Assembly: GCA_024762915.1 (NCBI GenBank)
Contig: JANTGL010000006.1
Span: 1 to 24,093, forward strand
Length of the DNA: 24,093 bases
From: Bacteroidales bacterium
GTDB lineage: Bacteria > Bacteroidota > Bacteroidia > Bacteroidales > JAADGE01
Reading direction: 5' to 3'
Part shown: piece after piece, positions 8,323 through 16,907 of the stretch
How positions within the stretch are numbered: position 1 is the first letter of the stretch
Layout of the letters: every line of letters starts with the position of its first letter
Notes under the pieces: generated by a model
Told to the model about the DNA's origin: nothing
Seen by the model: only the letters and a program-made list of their open reading frames with translations
The model's database searches: none
Made by a program: the position numbers and the translations under genes

Positions 8323-9496
8323 TCTTTTTATTTTTTTGATTATTCGGTTTAATGTTTTTGTTATTCGGTTGTTTCCTATTGTGTCTGTAATTGTGTCTTT
8401 TCTTTTTACGTTTTTTTGCTTTATTATCAAAACGCGTAATACTATCTTGACCTGCAACATCATTATAATCAGTAATTAGTGTTGTCTCGAAAGTTTCTTC
8501 TTTTAAATTTTCAGGTTTTTTACCTTTTTTATTCATTTCAATAATCTCAAATACGCGACCGGTTGAAACCGAAGTAATAAATTCGTGATTGTCAGATTTT
8601 ACCGAATACCAAATTAATTTTTTATACACATCAATTTTCATATATCTCGCCGTTCCGTCTTGTGTTTCAAGATTAATTTTAGGCGGAAAATCTGAAATAG
8701 CATCTTTATAGCTTGCTTTTTCAAAATTAAGGCAACATTTTAATTTTCCGCATTGGCCTGCAAGCTTTTGCGGATTCATAGATAATTGTTGTTCCCTTGC
8801 CGTATCCGTGGTAACCGAATTGAAATCATTCATCCATGAAGAACAGCACAGTTCTCTTCCGCAGGAACCGATTCCGCCGATTCTTCCGGCTTCTTGCCGT
8901 GCACCGATTTGTTTCATTTCAATCCGTATTTTGAATTCATCAGCCAGAATTCGTATCAGCTCACGAAAATCAACACGTTTATCGGCAATATAATAAAAAA
9001 TGGCTTTTGTTCCGTCACCCTGAAATTCAACATCACCGATTTTCATTTCAAGATTAAGTTTTTTCGCAATTTGTCTGGTTCTCAGCATAACATCATCTTC
9101 TTTTGATGTAGCATGTTCCCATTTTTCAATATCAACCGTTTTAACTTTGCGGTAGACGATTTTTAAATTTTCGTCGTCTTTTATGCCTTTACGTTTCATT
9201 TGTTCACGCACAAGTTCTCCCACTAAAGAAACGGTTCCGATATCATGTCCCGGGGATGATTCAACGGCAACCATATCTCCTTCCGTAAGAATTAATTGAT
9301 TGATATTCTTATAAAAAATTTTTCGGGTATTCTTAAAGCGAACTTCTACAATGTCCGGTGTATTTGATGTTTTCGGGTAGTTTCTTAAATCATTGAAAAC
9401 ATTTAATTTATTACAACTGTGCGGATTGCAGTATTTACCGTTTTTTACGGCTTGAGAGGCACAACCTCTTAGGGTATTATCTTCTTCTGTCTTCAT
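8312..9496 (-). CDS. ricT: RicT/PSP1-domain protein (YaaT family), iron-sulfur complex subunit
   Basis: 394 residues. The PSP1 domain spans about residues 45-290 and carries the cysteine pairs of the family: C212, C217-C218 (in GSCGRELCC) and C249, C254-C255 (in GQCGKLKCC). Three more cysteines near the N-terminus (C12, C23, C28) sit in a Bacteroidota-type leader. In Bacillus subtilis, RicT with RicA and RicF forms a complex carrying 4Fe-4S clusters that affects RNase Y processing, sporulation and competence; the role in Bacteroidota is not established. The last 35 residues are a lysine/arginine/asparagine-rich tail, likely disordered and nucleic-acid binding (inference). It is transcribed after holB and overlaps gldH by 11 bp. 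Upstream there is a near -7 element at 9521-9528 (TACTTTTT on the minus strand, one mismatch to TAnnTTTG) and a small hairpin just before the start. Confidence 0.92.
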   Translation of the reverse strand: MKTEEDNTLRGCASQAVKNGKYCNPHSCNKLNVFNDLRNYPKTSNTPDIVEVRFKNTRKIFYKNINQLILTEGDMVAVESSPGHDIGTVSLVGELVREQMKRKGIKDDENLKIVYRKVKTVDIEKWEHATSKEDDVMLRTRQIAKKLNLEMKIGDVEFQGDGTKAIFYYIADKRVDFRELIRILADEFKIRIEMKQIGARQEAGRIGGIGSCGRELCCSSWMNDFNSVTTDTAREQQLSMNPQKLAGQCGKLKCCLNFEKASYKDAISDFPPKINLETQDGTARYMKIDVYKKLIWYSVKSDNHEFITSVSTGRVFEIIEMNKKGKKPENLKEETFETTLITDYNDVAGQDSITRFDNKAKKRKKKRHNYRHNRKQPNNKNIKPNNQKNKKNDR

Positions 9497-9499
9497 TTC

Positions 9500-9519
9500 T
9501 ACTGTTTTTTATAACAGTA
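9500..9519. repeat. Short inverted repeat just upstream of ricT
   Basis: The arms are TACTGTT and AACAGTA, 7 bp with a 6-base spacer, four bases before the ricT start codon on the minus strand. No T-run follows in the direction of ricT transcription, so it is not a terminator. It could be an operator or a 5' UTR hairpin that shields the start region. A 7-bp AT-rich palindrome can arise by chance, so the call is weak. Confidence 0.3.
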
Positions 9520-9644
9520 AAAAAAGTATGCGTTCCTGTGATATTTTGTATTTATTTAATAACCGGTGTTTCGATAGTATATTTTTAAAATATTAAATAA
9601 ATTATATTGTTTTAATCGTTTGAATTTTTGGAACAACCAACTTT

Positions 9645-10793
9645 TTACTGTGGTTTAATTTTTAATAATCGTGCCGTTTTTAAAGCAAGATCCAAAAAAA
9701 TAAGTTTATTGTAACCGTTTCTTTCTATGTGATTATAGGCTTCGTTAAACTCATTCGTTAATTGAAATATATTGTTTTTATGTATAAATTTATTAAATTT
9801 TATCGAGAAATCTTTCTCATTATCGGTCAAAAATAGAACTTTATTTTGATTTTCGGGACTGATATTTAAGATAAAATTTTCGCGGAGTAATTTTAAAGCA
9901 TATTGTAAGAAGTTTTTTTGTGTTTCTCGACCCGATTTTGCCATTTTTTCAGCCCATTCGATAAGCTCGCTGACTCGTAAGCCGTATGCATTTCTCATAA
10001 ATTGAGCAAACATGCCGAAATTCTCTCGGTCCGATGAGTTTTCATTATTAAGAATCAGTTCTTCTGCTTTGAGATAATTTCCGTCCGAAGTTCTGACGAT
10101 CTCTTTAATTTTTGAATCTTCAATTTCATATTTCTCTTTAATGCTTTCATACATTATTTGCTCATTAATTTTCGGTATTTTAATTAATTGCGTTCGTGAA
10201 AGTATGGTTTTAATAATTTTTTCAGAATCTTCCGTCACTAAAATCAGAATTGTTTTCGGCGGCGGTTCTTCAATCATTTTTAATAATTTATTCGATGCGG
10301 AGATATTCATTTTCTCCGGCATCCAAATAATCATAATTTTATATTCCGACTCGTAGGATTTAAGATTCAGTTTTTTAATTATTTCTTCACTTTCTTGTGC
10401 AAAAATTCCGGCTTGCTGGTTTTCCGTTCCCATTTTTTTCAGCCATTTTTCAAATCCGTGATAAACTGAATTTGAAAGAAATTCTCGCCAGTCCTTTATG
10501 TATGTATCACTAATCGGTTTTTCCGAAGCTTTTTTCTTTATTACGGGAAAGACAAAATGCAAATCCGGGTGAATTAATTTTTGATATTTTAAGCAAGAAG
10601 AACAAGTCCCGCAGGAATCATTTTCCGATTTGTTTTCACAAGACAGAAATTGGGCAAATGCAATTGCCAATGATAACTTTCCGTTACCTTCGGGACCGGA
10701 AAACAGGATGGCATGGCTTACACGGGTTTGCTTTACGGCACCGATTAATTTTTGTTTAATTGCGTTATGTCCGGCTATATCTTTAAAAAACAT
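9645..10793 (-). CDS. holB: DNA polymerase III delta' subunit (clamp loader)
   Basis: 382 residues. The AAA+ domain begins with FSGPEGNGKLS (Walker A, G33 to K39), followed by a four-cysteine zinc module (C52, C61, C64, C67) typical of delta' and DnaX. Next comes the strand and helix of the B-type region (IIWMPEKMN...ASNKLLKMIEEPP) and the ILSRTQ sensor/SRC-like motif. The C-terminal third is helical and diverged, as usual for delta'. Delta' is the stator of the clamp loader that opens and loads the beta sliding clamp. The start codon is at 10793, and the divergent O-methyltransferase begins 58 bases away. A TAnnTTTG element at 10813-10820 on the minus strand can serve it. Downstream is ricT after a 148-bp gap, a neighbourhood also familiar from Flavobacteria. 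The P-loop lacks Ser/Thr directly after the lysine, consistent with weak or no ATP hydrolysis in delta'. Confidence 0.92.
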   Translation of the reverse strand: MFFKDIAGHNAIKQKLIGAVKQTRVSHAILFSGPEGNGKLSLAIAFAQFLSCENKSENDSCGTCSSCLKYQKLIHPDLHFVFPVIKKKASEKPISDTYIKDWREFLSNSVYHGFEKWLKKMGTENQQAGIFAQESEEIIKKLNLKSYESEYKIMIIWMPEKMNISASNKLLKMIEEPPPKTILILVTEDSEKIIKTILSRTQLIKIPKINEQIMYESIKEKYEIEDSKIKEIVRTSDGNYLKAEELILNNENSSDRENFGMFAQFMRNAYGLRVSELIEWAEKMAKSGRETQKNFLQYALKLLRENFILNISPENQNKVLFLTDNEKDFSIKFNKFIHKNNIFQLTNEFNEAYNHIERNGYNKLIFLDLALKTARLLKIKPQ

Positions 10794-10794
10794 T

Positions 10795-10802
10795 TACCTT
10801 TG
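10795..10802 (+). promoter_or_regulatory. -7 promoter element (TACCTTTG) for the O-methyltransferase gene
   Basis: TACCTTTG matches the Bacteroidota -7 consensus TAnnTTTG exactly and lies 49 bases before the start at 10852. The expected -33 TTTG partner is not clear, because that position falls in the start of holB. It overlaps the very beginning of the divergent holB promoter region. Confidence 0.5.
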
Positions 10803-10812
10803 TTTTTGATTT

Positions 10813-10820
10813 CAAAAGTA
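10813..10820 (-). promoter_or_regulatory. -7 promoter element (TACTTTTG, minus strand) for holB
   Basis: Read on the minus strand the bases are TACTTTTG, an exact TAnnTTTG match, 19 bases upstream of the holB start codon at 10793. No convincing -33 element was seen at the right distance. It is back-to-back with the plus-strand element at 10795-10802, the two lying within 26 bp. Confidence 0.45.
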
Positions 10821-10851
10821 AGTATTTTAAGGTTTATCAGAAAAAGATAAT

Positions 10852-11493
10852 ATGGAAATAACAAAAGATATTCTTCAATACATTGTTAATCATAGTGATA
10901 AGGAAGATGAGATTTTAACGGATTTATCCAGAAGAACAAATTTAACAAGCATTCATCCAAGGATGTTATCCGGACATTTGCAAGGTAAATTTTTAGAATT
11001 TATAAGTAAAATGATTAAACCGGAAAGAATATTGGAAATCGGAACTTTTACGGGTTATTCTGCAATTTGTTTGGCAAAAGGACTTTCTGAAAACGGTTTA
11101 CTTTTCACAATCGAAATAAACGATGAACGAAAAAAAATTATAAAAGAATTTACAGATAAAGCTGAATTCTCAGATAAGGTTAAATTATTAATAGGCGATG
11201 CTGTTAAACAGATACCGAAAATTAACGAAGTATTTGATTTAGTATTTATTGATGCCGATAAACCGAATTATTTAAATTATTATAAAGCCGTTCTTCCGAA
11301 ATTGAAATCGGGAGGCTTTATTCTTGTCGATAATGTTCTTTGGGACGGAAAAGTGGTTCATAAAGTTGCAAAAGATGATACATCTACAAAGGGAATTATT
11401 GATTTTAATTCCTATGTTCAAAATGATACGACGGTTGAAAATTTAATGTTACCGTTAAGAGACGGATTGATGATAATCAGAAAAAAAGACTGA
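10852..11493 (+). CDS. Class I SAM-dependent O-methyltransferase (COMT-like family 3)
   Basis: 213 residues, the usual length for the bacterial caffeoyl-CoA/catechol O-methyltransferase family. The SAM motif I is ILEIGTFTGYSA (residues 60-71), the acidic residue of the second strand is E88, and the metal-binding residues line up as D134 (FIDADK), D160 and N161 (LVDNVLW), the positions corresponding to D141, D169 and N170 of rat COMT. The enzyme should therefore be Mg-dependent and methylate a catechol-type hydroxyl. The natural substrate in Bacteroidota is not known. It starts 58 bp from the divergent holB and stands alone; 121 bp separate it from the next gene, which has its own promoter candidate. 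Cytoplasmic, with no leader. Confidence 0.9.
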   Translation: MEITKDILQYIVNHSDKEDEILTDLSRRTNLTSIHPRMLSGHLQGKFLEFISKMIKPERILEIGTFTGYSAICLAKGLSENGLLFTIEINDERKKIIKEFTDKAEFSDKVKLLIGDAVKQIPKINEVFDLVFIDADKPNYLNYYKAVLPKLKSGGFILVDNVLWDGKVVHKVAKDDTSTKGIIDFNSYVQNDTTVENLMLPLRDGLMIIRKKD

Positions 11494-11542
11494 ACTTTTT
11501 AACAATTCTTTTGTCTGATTTTCACAAAATTAAAAAAAATAC

Positions 11543-11550
11543 TATTTTTG
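11543..11550 (+). promoter_or_regulatory. -7 promoter element (TATTTTTG) of the Sia-type operon
   Basis: TATTTTTG matches TAnnTTTG exactly and lies 64 bases before the first gene of the operon (start 11615). A TTTG at 11510-11513 is too far upstream to be the standard -33 partner. It is the only good match in the 121-bp gap between the O-methyltransferase gene and the operon. Confidence 0.45.
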
Positions 11551-11614
11551 AAATCTTATACCTTATTTGATTATGAATATTCTATTTTTTATTTAAAGGT
11601 TTATAAAACCGATT

Positions 11615-13705
11615 ATGGCTTCAAAAAAAAGATCAATAATAAGCGGAATTAAAATATTCTTATCAGTAATTTTTATTTTAAGCATATTAAATTATGTTTT
11701 GACAAATTCTTATAATAAAAAAATTATTGATAAAGAGAATAAAATTATTCTTGCGGATAAAATTTTAATCCTTCTTAATCAAATTACGGATAATATTGAT
11801 GATGAAACGTTTTCGCTTGAAAAAAATTTAACCCGGATCACTATTTTAAAGTCCCGGGTTTCACTGTTATCGGAAGGAGGAAAAACCGAAAAATTATTGC
11901 TGAATAATCAAATTTCTCCGGTCAATAAAGATTATGCTCAAAGTTTTTCCGAGATTGAAAAGAAACTAAATAAAATAACTGATATTTTAAAAAAAGATTC
12001 AGGCTCGGAATTTTCATATGTTGAAAAAAAACAAAATCTTTTAAATTCAAATCTGACTTTTATTATTCAAAAATTTAAACGAATAAAAAAATCATTTCAA
12101 AAATCGGTATTAACTTTAACTTACCGAAAGAATTTTACGGATATTTTCACTCTGTTATTGATTGTTTTTTCTGCAATATTTATTTTTGTCAGAATAAAGA
12201 AAAAACTTACGGAGGATCTTAATGAACTGAATTTACAAGTCCGAAATCTTACTAAGACGAATAATTCGAAAGTTTTTGAAAGCAGTGAAGAATTTGAACC
12301 GATTTTAAACGGAATTAATTCTGTTAATTTAAAATTTGCGGAAATCTCTGATTTCGTAAGCAGCCTGCTTTCAGATGATTACAATGTTGATTTCTCATCT
12401 TCAGAGAAGATAAATCCGGTTCAAAAATCATTAATTGATTTAAGAGATAAATTAAAAGAGAATATTGAATTAAACAATAAACGCCTCGGAGAAGAGCATC
12501 GAAGACAGTGGTTTTCGGAAGGGAAAGCAAAATTTAACGATATTTTACGAGAAGCCAATTTTGAAATAAAAAATTTAGCAGAAACATCGTTAATTAATAT
12601 GGTCAAATTTTTAAATGCAGCACAAGGCGGATTTTTTATTCTGAACGATAATGAAGCAAAACCGTTTCTTGAATTAATTTCGGCTTTTGCCTATGACAGA
12701 ATAAAATTACTTACAAAAAGAATTGAAATCGGTGACGGGCTTGTCGGAATGTGTGCAACAGAAAAAAATACCGTTGTTATTACGGATGTCCCTGAAGATT
12801 ATATGCAAATTGAATCCGGATTGGGAGAATCCGCACCCACAAATATTTTAATAATTCCGTTGAAAACAGAAGATAATATCCTGGGTGTCATTGAAATTGC
12901 GTCCTTTTATGAGTTTAAAAAAAATGAAATAGATTTTATCGAAAATGTAGCAGAAGATATTGCAACCACACTTGAAACAACAAAAATTTCTGCTAAAACA
13001 TCCGAATTGTTACAAGAAACTCAAAAAAAATCGGAAGAACTCGCATTAAGGGATACAGAAATGTCCGAAAAAATAAGCGAATTAAGAGATGCTCAAAAAG
13101 AAACAAAAAGAAGTGTTTCGGAAATGAATGCATTAACTACGGTAATTGATAAAGTCTTGTTTAAAATTGAATTAACAACAGCCGGAAAGATAAGCTCGGT
13201 AAATAATTTGTTTTTGAGTCGTTTAGGTTACAGACAGACGGAAATGCGTAATAAAGGGTTTATCGATTTTATAAAAAATAACGAAAAGAAAGTATTGGAA
13301 GATGTTTATAATGAAGTATCCAAAAATAATTATACTCGGCAAGAAATTATTTTTATTACCAAAGAAAATTCCGAATTAAAAACGAGCAGTTTTTTTTCAG
13401 CCGTAAGAAACGAAAAAGGAGAAATAATCAGAATACTGATGTTGGCAGATAATACTTCATACAGAGAAGAACTTCAAAAGAAAAATGTATTGTTAAAAGA
13501 AGAATTAAATACAAAAGTTCATATTATTTCTGAAAAAGAAAAAGAAATAAGCAGCATCTTTAAAAAAGTTAAGCAGTCAGGGAATATTCCCGATAATGAA
13601 ATAATAAAATTAAAACAAAGAGAAAAAAACGTATTGGAAAGCCATGAAACAAGTTCAGAAAAAAAATATGCCCAATGGCTAAAAGATGTAAAATCTAAAA
13701 AATGA
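11615..13705 (+). CDS. Two-TM GAF-PAS sensor-like protein without output domain
   Basis: 696 residues. TM1 lies near residues 12-30, a helical extracytoplasmic region of about 140 residues follows, and TM2 is near 173-193. After a linker comes a GAF domain (about 291-455, with GDGLVGMC and LIIPLKTEDNILGVIEIAS), a coiled coil (about 455-505), a PAS domain (about 510-620) and a C-terminal charged coiled coil. No kinase, cyclase, phosphatase or DNA-binding domain is visible. The GAF region and the preceding E-x-x-(R/K)-x-W motif align by eye with the next gene's product, so the two are paralogues. Its stop codon overlaps the next start (ATGA at 13702-13705), implying translational coupling and possibly assembly with the phosphatase. 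It may be a co-receptor or scaffold (inference). Whether the outside region binds a ligand cannot be judged. Confidence 0.82.
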   Translation: MASKKRSIISGIKIFLSVIFILSILNYVLTNSYNKKIIDKENKIILADKILILLNQITDNIDDETFSLEKNLTRITILKSRVSLLSEGGKTEKLLLNNQISPVNKDYAQSFSEIEKKLNKITDILKKDSGSEFSYVEKKQNLLNSNLTFIIQKFKRIKKSFQKSVLTLTYRKNFTDIFTLLLIVFSAIFIFVRIKKKLTEDLNELNLQVRNLTKTNNSKVFESSEEFEPILNGINSVNLKFAEISDFVSSLLSDDYNVDFSSSEKINPVQKSLIDLRDKLKENIELNNKRLGEEHRRQWFSEGKAKFNDILREANFEIKNLAETSLINMVKFLNAAQGGFFILNDNEAKPFLELISAFAYDRIKLLTKRIEIGDGLVGMCATEKNTVVITDVPEDYMQIESGLGESAPTNILIIPLKTEDNILGVIEIASFYEFKKNEIDFIENVAEDIATTLETTKISAKTSELLQETQKKSEELALRDTEMSEKISELRDAQKETKRSVSEMNALTTVIDKVLFKIELTTAGKISSVNNLFLSRLGYRQTEMRNKGFIDFIKNNEKKVLEDVYNEVSKNNYTRQEIIFITKENSELKTSSFFSAVRNEKGEIIRILMLADNTSYREELQKKNVLLKEELNTKVHIISEKEKEISSIFKKVKQSGNIPDNEIIKLKQREKNVLESHETSSEKKYAQWLKDVKSKK

Positions 13706-16311
13706 GCAAAGGAATTAATAACATATCAATGATTAGAAATTCAACGATTTGGAAATCTGTTTTGAACAATTTCCTTTTTGGTTTGTTTTTTCCTGCTGCA
13801 GCTTGGGTCTGGTATTTTTTAAACAATAAAATTAATTTTAACAGTCAAAATATTACGGATATCCATGTATTAAATCCCGTACTTTTTCTTATTGATCTGA
13901 TACCTTTTCTGTTAGCAGGACTTTCTTTTTTCTTATCCAAACGATTACAAAATGAACGAATTCAAATTTATAATGAACTTCTTTCAAAAGAACATTTAAT
14001 TCAAAAATATTCCGGATATGTAAAAAAAATAGGAAAAGGCGAATATTCCGATGTTGCGAACATGCATTTTGATGATGATTTAGGTCTTTCTCTCAATGAG
14101 ATGAAAGAAAATCTGTTGTTAAAATATCAAACTGAAGAAAAACAGAAATGGATTTTTGACGGGAAAAATTTATTCGACGAAATTTTAAGAAAACACAATG
14201 AAATAAAACCTTTAGCATATGAAATTTTAGTTAATTTAACGGAATATTCTAATGCCGTTCAAGGAATATTTTATGTTTTTGATGATGAAATTCAGAAATT
14301 ATCATCTGTTTCATCTTATGCATACGGAAGAGAAAAATTTTTGCAATCAGAATATAAGTTGGGTGAAGGTTTGATCGGACAAGCTTCTTATGAGAAAGCC
14401 ATACTTTACAGAAAAAATTTGCCGGATAACTTTATAACTGTTTCTTCCGGCATATTGGGCGAACAAAAACCAAAATCATTGGTGGTTCTTCCTTTGCTGG
14501 GAGATGAAAAAGTTCAAGGCGCCGTGGAATTGGCATTTTTAAAAAACAATATCCCCGAAGATGTTCTCTTGTTATTTGAAGAATTAAGCGGTATTATCGG
14601 TCAAACTTTATTTAATATTAAAGCAAATACAACGACGAAAAAATTGCTTACCGAATCTCAAAAATTAACGAATGATTTACGACATAATGAAGAAGAACTG
14701 AGAAAGAATGCCAAACAAATGGAAAAAACGCAAGTTGAATTAGAAAAATCTAATATTGAACTTGCTCAAAAAATTGCTGAAGTTGAACAAGGGCAAAAAC
14801 GTCTTCATGCCTTGCTCGAAAATGCTTCCGAAGTTATTACAATTTATGATAAAGAAGGAATTGTTCAATATGTAAGTCCTTCGGTAAGAAGTATTTTGGG
14901 GTTTGCAACTGAAGAAATGATCGGTGTGAACAGGTTTGAAAGAGGTGAGCGAATTTTAAAAGACGTTTTTCAGTTTCTGTTGGAAAATCCGAATGAAGAA
15001 AAGACTTTTGAATACCAATATACCGATAAAAATAATAAGCGCTTATGGTTGGAAACAACGGGTCGGAATCAGTTAAATAACCCGGCTATTAACGGAATTT
15101 TGTTTAATACGCGTGATATCACGGAGCGAAAAGAAGCTGAAACCGTTAAACGTTTAAGCAGTGAAATGCAAGCATTGTCTGAAAATAGTCCTGATATGAT
15201 TATTCGGATGGGACCTGACGGAACATTTTTCTATGCAAATCCGACAACGGAACGATTTATCGGCTTAAACCCGAAAACCTTAATCGGAAATAATATTGAA
15301 AATTCTGATATTGAAGAAACACTTAAAGCGTTTATAAAAACCATTACAGCAGAAACGATTGCCGAACATAAAGAAATTCAAAAAGAAACGGTTTTTAATA
15401 TCGATAAGGTTAAACGAATTGTCCAATTTAATGCCATTCCCGAATACGGTGAAAATCAAGAATTGAATACAATCCTCTTTGTAGTGCATGATATCACCGA
15501 AAGAAAAGAGATTGAAACAGAGATTGAAAATAAGAATAAAAATATTACGGAAAGTATTAATTATGCTCAACGGATTCAATCTGCAATTATTCCTGATTTT
15601 GATATCATTAAACGTTATTTGCCGAATTCATTTATGCTTTACCATCCCAGAGATGTGGTGAGCGGTGATTTGCCCTGGTTTTATGTAACCGATGAAGAAA
15701 TATATATAGCTGCCATTGATTGTACAGGTCACGGTGTTCCCGGAACTTTAATCTCATTTATTGCTTATTTTTCTTTAAACAGTATCTTAAACAGTCCTGA
15801 AAAAAGAACAACATCGGAGATTCTCGATGAACTTCACATTCGGGTAAAACGTACATTAAAACAAGATTCTCCGGATTCAAAAGCACGTGATGGCATGGAT
15901 ATTGCCATTGTTAAAATTAATTATAAAACAAATAAATTGGAATTTGCAGGAGCTCATCGACCTTTATTTTACTTAAGAGGAGATGAACTAAGCAGATATA
16001 AAGGAGACAGAATGTCAATAGGCGGTAAATCTGTTGCATCCAGAAGAGGTAAAGGTGAAGAAAAATTCACAAATTATGAAATAGATATTGTTAAAAAAGA
16101 TAAAATTTTTATATTTACCGATGGATTACCTGATCAAATTGGTGGTGATGAAGGCAGAAAATATCAAGCCGGCAGGATAAGAGATATTATTGTTGAAAAA
16201 AATAATTTTTCAATGAAAGAATATTATAATTACTTTGTGGAAGATTTTGAAAATTGGAAACAAGATTTTAAACAAATTGATGACATTTTATTTATCGGAA
16301 TAGAATTTTAA
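13702..16311 (+). CDS. SiaA-like PP2C/SpoIIE phosphatase with GAF and two PAS domains
   Basis: 869 residues. TM helices lie near 17-38 and 63-81 with only a short loop between them, so sensing is probably cytoplasmic. Next come GAF (about 150-300, GEGLIGQA), a coiled coil (about 310-365), PAS1 (about 365-480, ends in TRDITERKEAE), PAS2 (about 485-605, ends in HDITERKEIE) and a SpoIIE-type PPM phosphatase domain (about 625-869). The metal-binding aspartates are present: D656 (VVSGD), D673 (DCTGHGVPG), D807 (FTDG) and D860-D861 (QIDDILFIG). The domain should therefore dephosphorylate Ser/Thr. In Pseudomonas aeruginosa, SiaA removes the phosphate from SiaC. The gene is followed after 10 bp by a SiaB-type kinase and then a SiaC-type target, which supports that role here. 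The sensory part differs from SiaA, replacing the large periplasmic domain with GAF and PAS modules. Confidence 0.9.
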   Translation: MSKGINNISMIRNSTIWKSVLNNFLFGLFFPAAAWVWYFLNNKINFNSQNITDIHVLNPVLFLIDLIPFLLAGLSFFLSKRLQNERIQIYNELLSKEHLIQKYSGYVKKIGKGEYSDVANMHFDDDLGLSLNEMKENLLLKYQTEEKQKWIFDGKNLFDEILRKHNEIKPLAYEILVNLTEYSNAVQGIFYVFDDEIQKLSSVSSYAYGREKFLQSEYKLGEGLIGQASYEKAILYRKNLPDNFITVSSGILGEQKPKSLVVLPLLGDEKVQGAVELAFLKNNIPEDVLLLFEELSGIIGQTLFNIKANTTTKKLLTESQKLTNDLRHNEEELRKNAKQMEKTQVELEKSNIELAQKIAEVEQGQKRLHALLENASEVITIYDKEGIVQYVSPSVRSILGFATEEMIGVNRFERGERILKDVFQFLLENPNEEKTFEYQYTDKNNKRLWLETTGRNQLNNPAINGILFNTRDITERKEAETVKRLSSEMQALSENSPDMIIRMGPDGTFFYANPTTERFIGLNPKTLIGNNIENSDIEETLKAFIKTITAETIAEHKEIQKETVFNIDKVKRIVQFNAIPEYGENQELNTILFVVHDITERKEIETEIENKNKNITESINYAQRIQSAIIPDFDIIKRYLPNSFMLYHPRDVVSGDLPWFYVTDEEIYIAAIDCTGHGVPGTLISFIAYFSLNSILNSPEKRTTSEILDELHIRVKRTLKQDSPDSKARDGMDIAIVKINYKTNKLEFAGAHRPLFYLRGDELSRYKGDRMSIGGKSVASRRGKGEEKFTNYEIDIVKKDKIFIFTDGLPDQIGGDEGRKYQAGRIRDIIVEKNNFSMKEYYNYFVEDFENWKQDFKQIDDILFIGIEF

Positions 16312-16321
16312 ATATTTTTGT

Positions 16322-16900
16322 ATGGCAGAATCAGAAAAAAATAAAGCAAAATTACATTTCGCTTATGATTTTTATAAGATTATGAAAGATAGTGATGTTA
16401 CTTTTGCCTATGAGGGTGAAATAACTCATGAAATTACAAAAGCATTCAGCTCATTAGCCGAAAGCCATATTGCATTAACGAATGAGTCAAATGCCTTGCA
16501 GAAAAGAGTGTTTCATGTTATGGTTGAATCACTTCAAAATATAAGTAAACATTCTGCCGAAAGAAAAGATGAAAAATCTATGTTTGCCGGACAAGGAATT
16601 TTTATGGTTACAAAAGATGATCAAGAATATAATATAACAACCGGAAATGTTGTTCTTAATGAAAGTATTCCGGCTTTAAAAGAACATATTGAAAAAATAA
16701 ATTCAGGAAATAAGAAAACATTAAAAGAACTTTATAAAAAGAAAATTAAATCCGGTAAATTGTCTGAAAAAGGCGGTGCCGGATTAGGATTTATTGATAT
16801 GGTGAGAAAAACAGGAGAAAAATTAATTTATACATTTTTAGATTTAAATGATAAAAAAACCTATTTTGTATTAACATCAACGATTTTCAGAACAAAATAA
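16322..16900 (+). CDS. siaB: SiaB-family protein kinase (GHKL-like)
   Basis: 192 residues, soluble. The sequence shows a degenerate GHKL ATPase: an N-box-like helix MVESLQNISKHS (N73, H77) and a glycine loop GGAGLGF (residues 151-157) followed by a conserved D and a small C-terminal strand. This matches the SiaB family, whose Pseudomonas member phosphorylates the DUF1987 protein SiaC on a threonine. The start at 16322 is 10 bp after the phosphatase stop, and 7 bp separate this gene from siaC, so all are one transcript. Its action with the phosphatase sets the phosphorylation state of the next gene's product (inferred from the family). A TATTTTTG one base upstream of the start is not counted as its promoter. 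Confidence 0.85.
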   Translation: MAESEKNKAKLHFAYDFYKIMKDSDVTFAYEGEITHEITKAFSSLAESHIALTNESNALQKRVFHVMVESLQNISKHSAERKDEKSMFAGQGIFMVTKDDQEYNITTGNVVLNESIPALKEHIEKINSGNKKTLKELYKKKIKSGKLSEKGGAGLGFIDMVRKTGEKLIYTFLDLNDKKTYFVLTSTIFRTK

Positions 16901-16907
16901 CAGAACT

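Noticed and set aside
7846..8463. Longer gldH reading frame from the ATG at 8463
   Set aside because: The extra 47 residues are basic, run inside ricT and push the lipoprotein leader away from the N-terminus; the ATG at 8322 puts a proper leader and lipobox first.
8117..8479. Plus-strand open frame of 120 codons opposite gldH and ricT
   Set aside because: Lies entirely antisense to two well-supported genes and its hydrophobic stretches come from the complement of the lysine-rich ricT tail.
16313..16320. TATTTTTG exactly matching TAnnTTTG before siaB
   Set aside because: It lies one base before the start codon, so transcription from it would begin inside siaB; the operon spacing explains expression better.
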